From positions 1 to 64,000 of the forward strand of contig CAKPMY010000005.1 in the NCBI GenBank assembly GCA_934168245.1: a DNA stretch of 64,000 nt. Direction: 5' to 3'. The translations under genes were made by a program, and so were the position numbers. This document shows positions 1-6,733 of the stretch, piece after piece; within the stretch, counting starts at the first letter, position 1, and the number at the start of each line of letters is the position of its first letter. The notes under the pieces are model-generated. The model was not told the DNA's origin. It was given only the letters and a program-made list of their open reading frames with translations, and ran no database searches. The stretch comes from an uncultured Bacilli bacterium. GTDB taxonomy: Bacteria > Bacillota_I > Bacilli_A > RF39 > UBA660.

Positions 1-222
1 TAATTACAAAATAACTATATCATATTGCCTTTAATTTTTTTATAAATTTTGTCTCACATCATTTACAATTATACAATACTACAGCCACAAAAAAATTTTT
101 TCAAGTAAAATTAAACTCTAAAATGCCATATTCAAGATACTTAACTATTAGTTTTGAAAAAATCAACTTATAAGGTTAAAAATTGCCATAACTAAATTTA
201 AAAAAACGTACTTTTCCACAGT

Positions 223-251
223 TTGCATACCTTATTTTTATTTGTTACTAT
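223..251 (+). promoter_or_regulatory. Promoter of small peptide gene 1
   Basis: TTGCAT (223-228) and TACTAT (246-251) are separated by 17 bases, with a TG one base before the -10 box (extended -10). The same elements are conserved in the second unit at 683-711. Confidence 0.7.
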
Positions 252-305
252 AGTCTTGGAACATTTAATTGTTGGGTGCTGCCTCTTTCAAAAGGAGGTG
301 ATAAT

Positions 306-383
306 ATGGCAAAAAAAGATTTTTTAATCACATCATTGCTTATTATTATTTTACTTCTTTTACTTATCATTTTAAAAATATAA
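306..383 (+). CDS. 25-residue hydrophobic peptide, candidate type I toxin (copy 1)
   Basis: A very short ORF starts with MAKKDFLITS, then has about 14 consecutive Leu/Ile residues and ends in LKI. The lysine-rich start followed by one membrane-spanning stretch is the general form of small membrane toxins. An excellent SD (AAAGGAGGTG, 291-300) lies six bases before the ATG. Downstream come a hairpin and a terminator, and a convergent promoter reads back over the 3' UTR. I do not recognise the peptide as Fst, TxpA or Ibs; it lacks the charged tail of Fst. It could instead be a small regulatory membrane protein. Conservation in copy 2 with substitutions that keep the hydrophobic pattern supports a real coding sequence. 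Confidence 0.7.
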   Translation: MAKKDFLITSLLIIILLLLLIILKI

Positions 384-399
384 GACAAAAGAAAAAACA

Positions 400-422
400 G
401 CACCTAACTAGTAGTTAGGTGC
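400..422 (-). terminator. Hairpin, probable terminator of antisense RNA 1
   Basis: GCACCTAAC and GTTAGGTGC form a 9-bp stem with a five-base loop. Read on the minus strand it is followed by TGTTTTTTCTTTT. On the plus strand it is a stable 3' UTR hairpin. Confidence 0.6.
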
Positions 423-435
423 TTAACCCATATAA

Positions 436-475
436 GGTAACACTCAACCGCTAAATTAAGTGTTCCTTTTTATTT
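436..475 (+). terminator. Terminator of peptide gene 1
   Basis: GG(T)AACACT pairs with AGTGTTCC with one bulged base, followed by TTTTTATTTT. The same structure is found after peptide gene 2. Confidence 0.6.
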
Positions 476-500
476 TATGAAGTTTCCTTCATCTGTATTC

Positions 501-529
501 ATTATACCATGAACTTTGATCCAGTTCAA
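501..529 (-). promoter_or_regulatory. Convergent antisense promoter 1
   Basis: TTGAAC, 17-base spacer, TATAAT on the minus strand, just beyond the sense terminator. In the second unit the equivalent place has TTGTAA, 17 bases, TAAGAT (991-963). Confidence 0.7.
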
Positions 530-682
530 CTGCATACTAATGCCACAAAATATTTTTTTTTCAAGCAGAATCAAACTCGAAAATATCATATTCAAGATAC
601 TTAACTATCAGTTTTGAAAAAATTAACTCATAAAGACAAAAATTACCATAACTAAATTCAAAAAATAGGACTTTTCCACAGT

Positions 683-711
683 TTGCATACCCTATTTTTA
701 TTTGTTACTAT
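683..711 (+). promoter_or_regulatory. Promoter of small peptide gene 2
   Basis: TTGCAT (683-688), 17-base spacer and TACTAT (706-711) with extended -10 TG, identical to the first unit. Confidence 0.7.
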
Positions 712-741
712 AGTCTTGGAACATTTGATTGTTGGGTGATA

Positions 742-759
742 CCTTTCTATTAAGAAAGG
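742..759 (+). promoter_or_regulatory. SD-sequestering hairpin in the leader of peptide gene 2
   Basis: CCTTTCT (742-748) pairs perfectly with AGAAAGG (753-759) across a four-base loop and buries the start of the SD AAAGGAGG. Copy 1 has a weaker equivalent, CCTC (282-285) against GAGG. Self-occlusion of the SD is known for type I toxin mRNAs; here it is inferred from pairing. Confidence 0.5.
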
Positions 760-769
760 AGGCGATATT

Positions 770-853
770 ATGAACAAGAAAGACTCTTTGATTACTTCTT
801 TAGTAATAATCATCTACCTTTTACTATTTCTACTATTAATAGTTTTAGTATAA
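770..853 (+). CDS. 27-residue hydrophobic peptide, candidate type I toxin (copy 2)
   Basis: Paralogue of the peptide at 306-383. It begins MNKKDSLITS, shares the (K)KD(S/F)LITSL start, and continues with about 17 residues rich in Leu, Ile and Val, ending LIVLV. A single membrane helix is expected. The SD GAAAGGAGG is in the leader, partly folded into a hairpin. Third-base changes and conservative swaps between copies argue for selection on the peptide. Function is not known; the flanking sense/antisense layout suggests a membrane toxin controlled by an antisense RNA. Confidence 0.7.
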   Translation: MNKKDSLITSLVIIIYLLLFLLLIVLV

Positions 854-956
854 AAGAAAATCACCTAACTAGTTGTTAGGTAATACCAATATAAGGTAAC
901 ACCCAACACACGAAAATTAAGTGTTCCTTTTTTATTTTATGAAGTTTCCTTCATCT
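853..956 (-). ncRNA. Predicted antisense RNA to peptide gene 2
   Basis: The promoter TTGTAA (991-986), 17 bases, TAAGAT (968-963) on the minus strand would start an RNA near 956. It carries the same GAAA tetraloop hairpin as unit 1 and ends at the hairpin 881-863 (ACCTAAC/GTTAGGT) followed by a T-rich stretch. The -10 box is weaker than in unit 1. Confidence 0.5.
895..936 (+). terminator. Terminator of peptide gene 2
   Basis: GG(T)AACAC and AAGTGTTCC form a bulged stem followed by TTTTTTATTTT, equivalent to 436-475. Confidence 0.55.
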
Positions 957-994
957 ATATTCATCTTACCACAGTTTTTTATTTATTACAATAA

Positions 995-2269
995 CTATTC
1001 TTCCTTACCTAAACATTTAATATAACAAATATTATTAAAATCAATCTTTGAAATAATATCTTTCAACTCTTCAATACTCAACTTTTTAAATCTTTCAATC
1101 TTATCAGGAATAACATCACCATATCTAATTAAATCATCTGAAACATTACTAGCAACACTATCAACATAATCAAATAATTTAACTTCACTAGAAATCCATA
1201 CCTTCTTCATTCTATTAAAAGCATCATCTAAAATATTAATATTACTGATTTCTTCCTTAAACTCTCTAATAAATTCAGCTGGATTATCTGTTGATACAAT
1301 CATTAAATAGTTTTTAAATCCAGGAATTGATTCCCAATCTGCTGAAAAACTATTAAGCAACTTCTTATTTCTAACTCTTTCCCTAAATAAAGAAGAACTA
1401 CCAAAAACAAGTGTACTAAACATCTGCAAATACAAATCCAACGTCAACTCATCATAATCCTTAAGATTATCAGTAGAAATTTTTAATCCAATCGCAACTT
1501 TAGGTACCTTAATATTAGTATAGAAAGTCTCTTCATGAACATTAACTTCCTTCTCCTCTAAAATATCTGTAACTACAGGTGTACCCATATTCTTACGACT
1601 CTTCATTTCCTCATTGATAATATTTCTAGCCTCTTCTACATCAAAATTGCCAACTAACAATAAAAACATATTATTAGGACTGTAAAAATTATTGTAACAA
1701 GTATATAACTCTTCCTTAGTAATTTTCATAATCTCAGGAACTGTTCCACCTATATCAATACGTCTAGGATGATTTACATAAATTGCTTCTCGTAACTTAG
1801 TCTCAATCTGCCAATCAGGCATATCAGAATACATATTTAACTCTTCCGCAATAATACCCTTTTCCTTCTCTACATTTTCATCTGTATAATAAGGAGAATC
1901 AACATAACTTAATAAAAATGCTAAATTATCATTAAAATTCTTAGTACCATAACAAATATACTGTGTTCTATCAAAAGAAGTAAAAGCATTAGCCCCAGTC
2001 CCAGATTTTGAAAAATAAGTAAATGGATCTATCCCATCTTCTTGTTCAAACATCTTATGTTCCAAGAAATGTGCAATACCATCTGGTACTTTTATTTCTT
2101 TATCTTCTCCTGCCGGAATAAAATTAGTAATTTCAGAACCAAACTTTGTAGCATAAGCCATAAAATAATTTTTCTTATTTGTAAAAGGTATTAAAAATAC
2201 TTCTAATCCATTGTCAAGAACTTCTTTATAACAACTAACATCTAATCCTTTAAAATCAATCTTCTTCAT
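995..2269 (-). CDS. ymfH: M16 family zinc peptidase, YmfH-like (active subunit)
   Basis: A 424-residue member of the pitrilysin/insulinase family. The inverted zinc motif HFLEH is at residues 67-71 and the third ligand region (KGIIAEELNMY) about 70 residues later, so this subunit should be catalytic. There is no signal peptide, so it is cytoplasmic. Its start overlaps the end of the upstream M16 gene by 14 bases, the usual tandem arrangement of an active and an inactive half. In Bacillus subtilis ymfF-ymfH follow the ftsK/spoIIIE region, as here. This family is named in databases as associated with 5-aminopentanol modification of EF-P; efp lies 10 kb away. The substrate is unknown. Confidence 0.88.
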   Translation of the reverse strand: MKKIDFKGLDVSCYKEVLDNGLEVFLIPFTNKKNYFMAYATKFGSEITNFIPAGEDKEIKVPDGIAHFLEHKMFEQEDGIDPFTYFSKSGTGANAFTSFDRTQYICYGTKNFNDNLAFLLSYVDSPYYTDENVEKEKGIIAEELNMYSDMPDWQIETKLREAIYVNHPRRIDIGGTVPEIMKITKEELYTCYNNFYSPNNMFLLLVGNFDVEEARNIINEEMKSRKNMGTPVVTDILEEKEVNVHEETFYTNIKVPKVAIGLKISTDNLKDYDELTLDLYLQMFSTLVFGSSSLFRERVRNKKLLNSFSADWESIPGFKNYLMIVSTDNPAEFIREFKEEISNINILDDAFNRMKKVWISSEVKLFDYVDSVASNVSDDLIRYGDVIPDKIERFKKLSIEELKDIISKIDFNNICYIKCLGKEE

Positions 2270-3530
2270 CTTTAACTCCTTCTAAACAGAATATCGTATC
2301 TATAGTTACCTTTTTAGCAACCTTAACTATTTCACTCTTAGTAACTTTGTTCATCTTCTCGCGTTTTACATCTATATCATCAGCATTAATTAATTCCATC
2401 ATCAAATAATTATGAACAATCTTACTCTGACTATCTTCAATCTCCTCTAATGCTGTATTATAGTACTCTTTTGCCATTAAAATATCAGTCTCATCAAACT
2501 TACCATTGCACATATCCTTTAAATCTTTCTCAATCAAACTAACTGTCTTCTTATAATTTTCTTTATCTATTCCCGCCCTAATTATTAAAACATTATCTAA
2601 CTTATTAGTAATAGAATAAATTGAATAACATAAAGAATTTTCTTCTCGAACTTCTTTAAATAATTTAGAATCAGAACATCCTCCAAAAATAACATTAAAT
2701 AAAGTTAACGGATATCCCCTTTCATATTCACTAAGTCCATTTACTCTACATGCAATCGCAAGTTTAGACTGAGTATTATCAATTTCCTCATTTTGCACCA
2801 ATTTTTTACTTCTAGGCTTTCTCTCCTCAACCATAAACGGCATCTTTATTTTCTTTAATACGTCAAATTTAAAATACTTCTTAATTAAGTCGGTAGTCTC
2901 TTTAAAATCAATATCTCCAATAACAAAAATATCAACAAAGTCATTCTTAATCATATCTAGATAAAAATTATAAAGAGCCTCTCCATCAATCTTATCTAAA
3001 TCTTCTAAATATCCCATCATTCTATAAGAGATAGGTTCCTCTTCTTCACCAAACATCTCAGCCATACGAATCAAACTATAATTACCAGCATCTTCTTTTA
3101 TAGAATTTAACGCACTTCTACAATTACTCTTAACTATATCTAATTTTTCAGCATTAAACTTTCCATCCTCAACATCTGGATTAAACATAATTTCACTCAA
3201 AAACTCTAATGAGGCAGCAAAATTTCCCTCTTCTGTATATTTATCATGTAAAGTAGTTAAATAAAAATCTGTATTAATATAATTACCAAGTCTTGAATTA
3301 GAAGTTTTAAGTCCTGCTGCATACAAATCTTGTGCTTTTATTGTAAGTTCTCTTTTACTGCCATATTTCTTACTAGATTGCATAAACATATCACTTAAAA
3401 TATTCCTAATAGTAATCTCATTTTTCTTAACTACTCTATGAAATGAAACTCTAACAAAAATAGACTTAAATTTATCAGTTTTAATTAAATGCAATTTATA
3501 AGAACCTAAATCTTTTTTTATATATTCCAT
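2256..3530 (-). CDS. ymfF: M16 family protein, YmfF-like (non-catalytic partner)
   Basis: A 424-residue M16-fold protein. At the position where the family carries HxxEH it reads RNILSDMFMQSSKKYG, so zinc-binding residues are missing. It is best read as the inactive half of a heterodimer with the downstream active protein, whose start codon lies inside its 3' end. The C-terminal half keeps the family pattern (FNVIFGG, LFKEVREENSLCYSIYS, a substrate-binding region). A GAGGTGG SD precedes the ATG. The gene is third in a row after ftsK and deoD on the same strand with short gaps, consistent with one transcript. Confidence 0.85.
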   Translation of the reverse strand: MEYIKKDLGSYKLHLIKTDKFKSIFVRVSFHRVVKKNEITIRNILSDMFMQSSKKYGSKRELTIKAQDLYAAGLKTSNSRLGNYINTDFYLTTLHDKYTEEGNFAASLEFLSEIMFNPDVEDGKFNAEKLDIVKSNCRSALNSIKEDAGNYSLIRMAEMFGEEEEPISYRMMGYLEDLDKIDGEALYNFYLDMIKNDFVDIFVIGDIDFKETTDLIKKYFKFDVLKKIKMPFMVEERKPRSKKLVQNEEIDNTQSKLAIACRVNGLSEYERGYPLTLFNVIFGGCSDSKLFKEVREENSLCYSIYSITNKLDNVLIIRAGIDKENYKKTVSLIEKDLKDMCNGKFDETDILMAKEYYNTALEEIEDSQSKIVHNYLMMELINADDIDVKREKMNKVTKSEIVKVAKKVTIDTIFCLEGVKDEED

Positions 3531-3563
3531 AAGCCACCTCTATCAATTAGTATATTCAGTATT

Positions 3564-4280
3564 TTAATTTTTATTAGAAACACTTTCTAAAGCAAGTACA
3601 ATCATATCATTTAATGATTGTTCTCTCTCTTCACTAGTTAAACTTCTCTTATCATATTTTGAATCAACTACTGTAAGCAATGATGTTGCCTGTTTATTTA
3701 GTTTTTTTGCTAAATAGAAAAGACAAAATGCTTCCATTTCACTAGCTAAAAATTCCTCATTAGGAAAATTACTCATAAACTTTTCTCCATCTACATATGG
3801 ATCAAAAACATCACTCGTAATAATTTTACCAGCCTTTATATTAGTACCAAGTTCTCTTCCTTTTTCTATAATCAAATTATTTAACTCACTACTAGATTCA
3901 TATTCTTTATTAGTATCTCCATCAAATAATAATGGAAAAGTACTAACAGAATAAGCACCAGTCGCTAAAATAACATCAAGTAACTTAACATCCTTATGAA
4001 TTATACCAGATGTCCCAATTCTAATAATCTTCTCTACATCGTAAAACTTAAATAATTCATAAGCATAAATTCCTATACTTGGAATTCCCATACCTGATGA
4101 AAATACTGTAACCTTATTTCCTTTATAATAGCCAGTATAAGCAAACATATTTCTAACACTATTAACTAATTTATAATCCGTTAAAAAGTGTTCTGCTATA
4201 TATTTTGCCCTTAATGGATCTCCTGGCATTAATACTACCTTTGCTATATCATCTTTACTACTTTCTATATGTGCTGTCAT
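3564..4280 (-). CDS. deoD: Purine nucleoside phosphorylase, DeoD type
   Basis: At 238 residues this is the normal length for the hexameric trimeric-fold DeoD class. It catalyses phosphorolysis of purine (deoxy)nucleosides to free base and (deoxy)ribose 1-phosphate in the cytoplasm. The phosphate-binding MPGDPLRAKYIA is at residues 18-29, followed by RNMFAYTGYYKG, SSGMGIPSIGIYAYEL and the ribose-binding SEMEAF. It lies 33 bases before the M16 pair and 57 bases after ftsK on the same strand. Nothing unusual is seen. Confidence 0.94.
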   Translation of the reverse strand: MTAHIESSKDDIAKVVLMPGDPLRAKYIAEHFLTDYKLVNSVRNMFAYTGYYKGNKVTVFSSGMGIPSIGIYAYELFKFYDVEKIIRIGTSGIIHKDVKLLDVILATGAYSVSTFPLLFDGDTNKEYESSSELNNLIIEKGRELGTNIKAGKIITSDVFDPYVDGEKFMSNFPNEEFLASEMEAFCLFYLAKKLNKQATSLLTVVDSKYDKRSLTSEEREQSLNDMIVLALESVSNKN

Positions 4281-4318
4281 TTATATATACCTCCTATTTC
4301 ATTATAACATACATAATC

Positions 4319-4351
4319 AAAAAAGAAAGTAACTAGATTATTCTGTTACTT
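4319..4351 (-). terminator. Hairpin at the end of ftsK
   Basis: AAGTAAC/GTTACTT stem (4327-4333, 4345-4351) followed on the minus strand by TCTTTTTT. The ftsK stop codon lies within the hairpin. It may attenuate rather than stop transcription into deoD. Confidence 0.6.
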
Positions 4352-6629
4352 CTCCTTTAGAACTCTCATCAAATTGTACCAATACTTCCCTAGGCTTAGA
4401 GTTTCCCGTCGCCGGTCCAATAACGCCTCTCTCCTCTAGTGTATCAATCATTCTAGCAGCCTTATTATAACCTATCTTAAACTTTCTTTGTAAAAGCGAA
4501 GCACTTGCTCGCTGAGTTCTAACAACAAATTCTAATACTTGTTGATATAATTCTTCCTCACTATCAGCATCACCTGCTACCTCATCAATAACCGTATCAT
4601 CAACAGCATTATGATCAACTGCCTCAAGATTCAATAACGACTCATCATATTGTGCCTTTTGTTGTTCAACTGTAAAGTCAATTAAACGTTTAATCTCATC
4701 ATCTGTAATAAATGAACCTTGAATACGAGTTGGTGAATTAACTCCAATTGGTAAGAATAGCATATCACCTTTACCAAGTAATTTCTCAGCACCAGTTTGA
4801 TCAAGTATTGTTCTAGAATCAATTCCTGATCCAACTGCAAATGATATACGAGATGGAATATTTGCCTTAATCAAACCAGTAATAACTTCAGTTGAAGGCC
4901 TTTGAGTTGCAACGATCAAATGAATTCCTGCCGCACGAGCCTTTTGTGTAATACGTAAAATTGAATCTTCAACTTCTTTAGCCGCAACCATCATCAAGTC
5001 AGACAACTCATCGATAATAACAACTATATATGGCATCTTAGTCTTTTTATACTCATCATGAGAATTTTCTTTATTCCATTTATCTATATAATCATTATAT
5101 GATTCAATATTCTTAGTACCAGTCTCACTAAATGTCTCATAACGTCTTTCCATTTCAGCAACCATCTTTGCTAAAGCAACAGCTGCCTTTTTCGGATCAG
5201 TAACAACCGGACACATTAAATGTGGAATTCCATTATAAACAGATAATTCAACTACTTTAGGATCAACCATAACAAGTTTAACTTCATCTGGTCTAGCCCT
5301 CATCAAAATAGAACAAATAATTCCATTAACACAAACTGATTTACCAGAACCAGTAGTACCAGCAATAAGTAAATGTGGCATCTTATTAACTTCACAGACT
5401 TCAACATCACCCATAATACTCTTACCTAAAGGTACCATTAATTTCTTATTCATAGCATCCTGCATTTTCTTACTACTAATAATCTCATAAAAACTAACCG
5501 GAGTAGATTTATCATTAGCAAACTCTATACCAACAGTATTTTTACCAGGAATAGGTGCTTCTATACGTACATCTTTTTTAGCAAGAGCAAGAGCAATCTC
5601 TCTATTAATAGAAGTAATTTTATTAACCCTTGTACCAGAAGCAATTTCTAATTCATATTGTGCAACACTAGGTCCAATATGTACTTCAACTACTTTACCA
5701 ACAATCTTAAAATCTTTAAGTACTTGTTCAAGTATTTCAATATTTTTCTCTATTGCAGCATTATCCATACCTTTTTCTTTTTTCTTAGGTTGATCAAGTA
5801 AACTTAAAGGTGGCAATTTATATTGTAAATTACATACTGGTGCTTCTTTAACTTCATTACTAGCAACAGGTACACTTACTGGCTCAATCTTTTCATTTTT
5901 CTCAGGAACCTTAGTTAACTCATCAATACTAGTAATCTTAATATGATTATTTTCTGGAACTTTCTTATCACTTTCCTCCTCATCATCACCATCACTAATA
6001 ATAACTGATGATTTCTTCTCTTTTTCCTCCTTCTTATGAATTTTAATCTCCTTACTCTTCTCAATAGAATTCTTTATAAAGTCAATTATTGAAAAACTTG
6101 TAAACAAACAGAATCCCGCAATCATTAACACCCAAGATACAATCTGCATACCAGCAAATGAAAATAATTTAACAAATACAGAAGCAAGCACTCCACCTAT
6201 TAGTCCACCACCAACGGCTAACCAATTTTCCAAAGTACCAGTACTCATAATACCATTAAAAGACATAACTAATTGGTCAATAGTCTCTTTAAATATCAAC
6301 GTCATATTACCATCATTTTGTAATATAAACTCTCTATGCATCATAATCAAAAGACCAAGTGTAAAAATATAAATACCAACAAGTTTAGTAGAAAAAAAGT
6401 CTGGCCATTCTCTTTTTAATAATAAATATCCACCTATAATAAAAACAACAATTAAAAATACATTATATAATGAACCAACTAAGAACAATCCAAAAGATGC
6501 AAAAAGTCTCCCTACTGGTCCATATTTTCCAATACCTAGAATTGCTATTAAAATTAAAACAATTCCTGTTAATTCTGCACTATAATTAAAACTCTTCTTA
6601 ACAGTTTTCTTTCTCTTTTTCTTAGCCAT
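4338..6629 (-). CDS. ftsK: DNA translocase FtsK/SpoIIIE
   Basis: A 763-residue septal DNA pump that clears chromosomes from the closing septum. Four or five membrane segments occupy residues 20-185, then a short charged linker (about 190-280), the alpha/beta motor domain with Walker A GTTGSGKS at 424-431 and Walker B VVIIDELSDLMM near 537, and the gamma winged helix at about 690-755 (VVRTQRASASLLQRKFKIGYN region) that reads KOPS/SRS sequences. The linker is short compared with E. coli FtsK and typical of Firmicutes. FtsK and SpoIIIE cannot be told apart from sequence alone; the sigma-K gene in the window leaves a sporulation role open. Confidence 0.95.
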   Translation of the reverse strand: MAKKKRKKTVKKSFNYSAELTGIVLILIAILGIGKYGPVGRLFASFGLFLVGSLYNVFLIVVFIIGGYLLLKREWPDFFSTKLVGIYIFTLGLLIMMHREFILQNDGNMTLIFKETIDQLVMSFNGIMSTGTLENWLAVGGGLIGGVLASVFVKLFSFAGMQIVSWVLMIAGFCLFTSFSIIDFIKNSIEKSKEIKIHKKEEKEKKSSVIISDGDDEEESDKKVPENNHIKITSIDELTKVPEKNEKIEPVSVPVASNEVKEAPVCNLQYKLPPLSLLDQPKKKEKGMDNAAIEKNIEILEQVLKDFKIVGKVVEVHIGPSVAQYELEIASGTRVNKITSINREIALALAKKDVRIEAPIPGKNTVGIEFANDKSTPVSFYEIISSKKMQDAMNKKLMVPLGKSIMGDVEVCEVNKMPHLLIAGTTGSGKSVCVNGIICSILMRARPDEVKLVMVDPKVVELSVYNGIPHLMCPVVTDPKKAAVALAKMVAEMERRYETFSETGTKNIESYNDYIDKWNKENSHDEYKKTKMPYIVVIIDELSDLMMVAAKEVEDSILRITQKARAAGIHLIVATQRPSTEVITGLIKANIPSRISFAVGSGIDSRTILDQTGAEKLLGKGDMLFLPIGVNSPTRIQGSFITDDEIKRLIDFTVEQQKAQYDESLLNLEAVDHNAVDDTVIDEVAGDADSEEELYQQVLEFVVRTQRASASLLQRKFKIGYNKAARMIDTLEERGVIGPATGNSKPREVLVQFDESSKGEVTE

Positions 6630-6708
6630 AACACATCTCCTATCATTACAAAACCATTATACTAAAAATAAAATACTTTTAAAATACCAAATCACAAATT
6701 TTACAATA

Positions 6709-6733
6709 GAAAAAGGAATCATTTGATCCCTTT
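6709..6733 (-). terminator. Terminator of the first prepilin gene
   Basis: Minus-strand AAAGGGATC/GATTCCTTT stem followed by TTCTATTG-type T-rich sequence. It overlaps the stop codon of the gene starting at 9098. Confidence 0.5.

Larger units (their letters stand above)
385..494 (-). ncRNA. Predicted antisense RNA (antitoxin-like) to peptide gene 1
   Basis: On the minus strand TTGAAC (529-524), a 17-base spacer and a perfect TATAAT (506-501) form a strong promoter. Transcription would begin near 494, make a GAAG-GAAA-CTTC tetraloop hairpin, cross the complement of the sense terminator, and end at the hairpin 422-400 followed by a T-rich run. The ~110-nt RNA would overlap the 3' end of the toxin-like mRNA. 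This is predicted from sequence only. Confidence 0.6.
83..975. repeat. Tandem duplication of a ~460-bp type I toxin-antitoxin-like unit
   Basis: Two head-to-tail units (about 83-540 and 541-975) share their upstream AT-rich segment, promoter, 5' leader, small hydrophobic ORF, a hairpin, a terminator and an antisense promoter. The segment from about 215 to 277 recurs at 675-737 almost unchanged. The match continues past the ORF into the motif gaagtttccttc. The peptides themselves have diverged. This is seen directly; the toxin-antitoxin reading is inferred from layout. Confidence 0.85.

Noticed and set aside
1..82. Possible third toxin-antitoxin unit to the left
   Set aside because: A minus-strand TTGTAA/TATAAA pair resembles the antisense promoter, but spacing is 18 and no peptide gene is visible before the edge.
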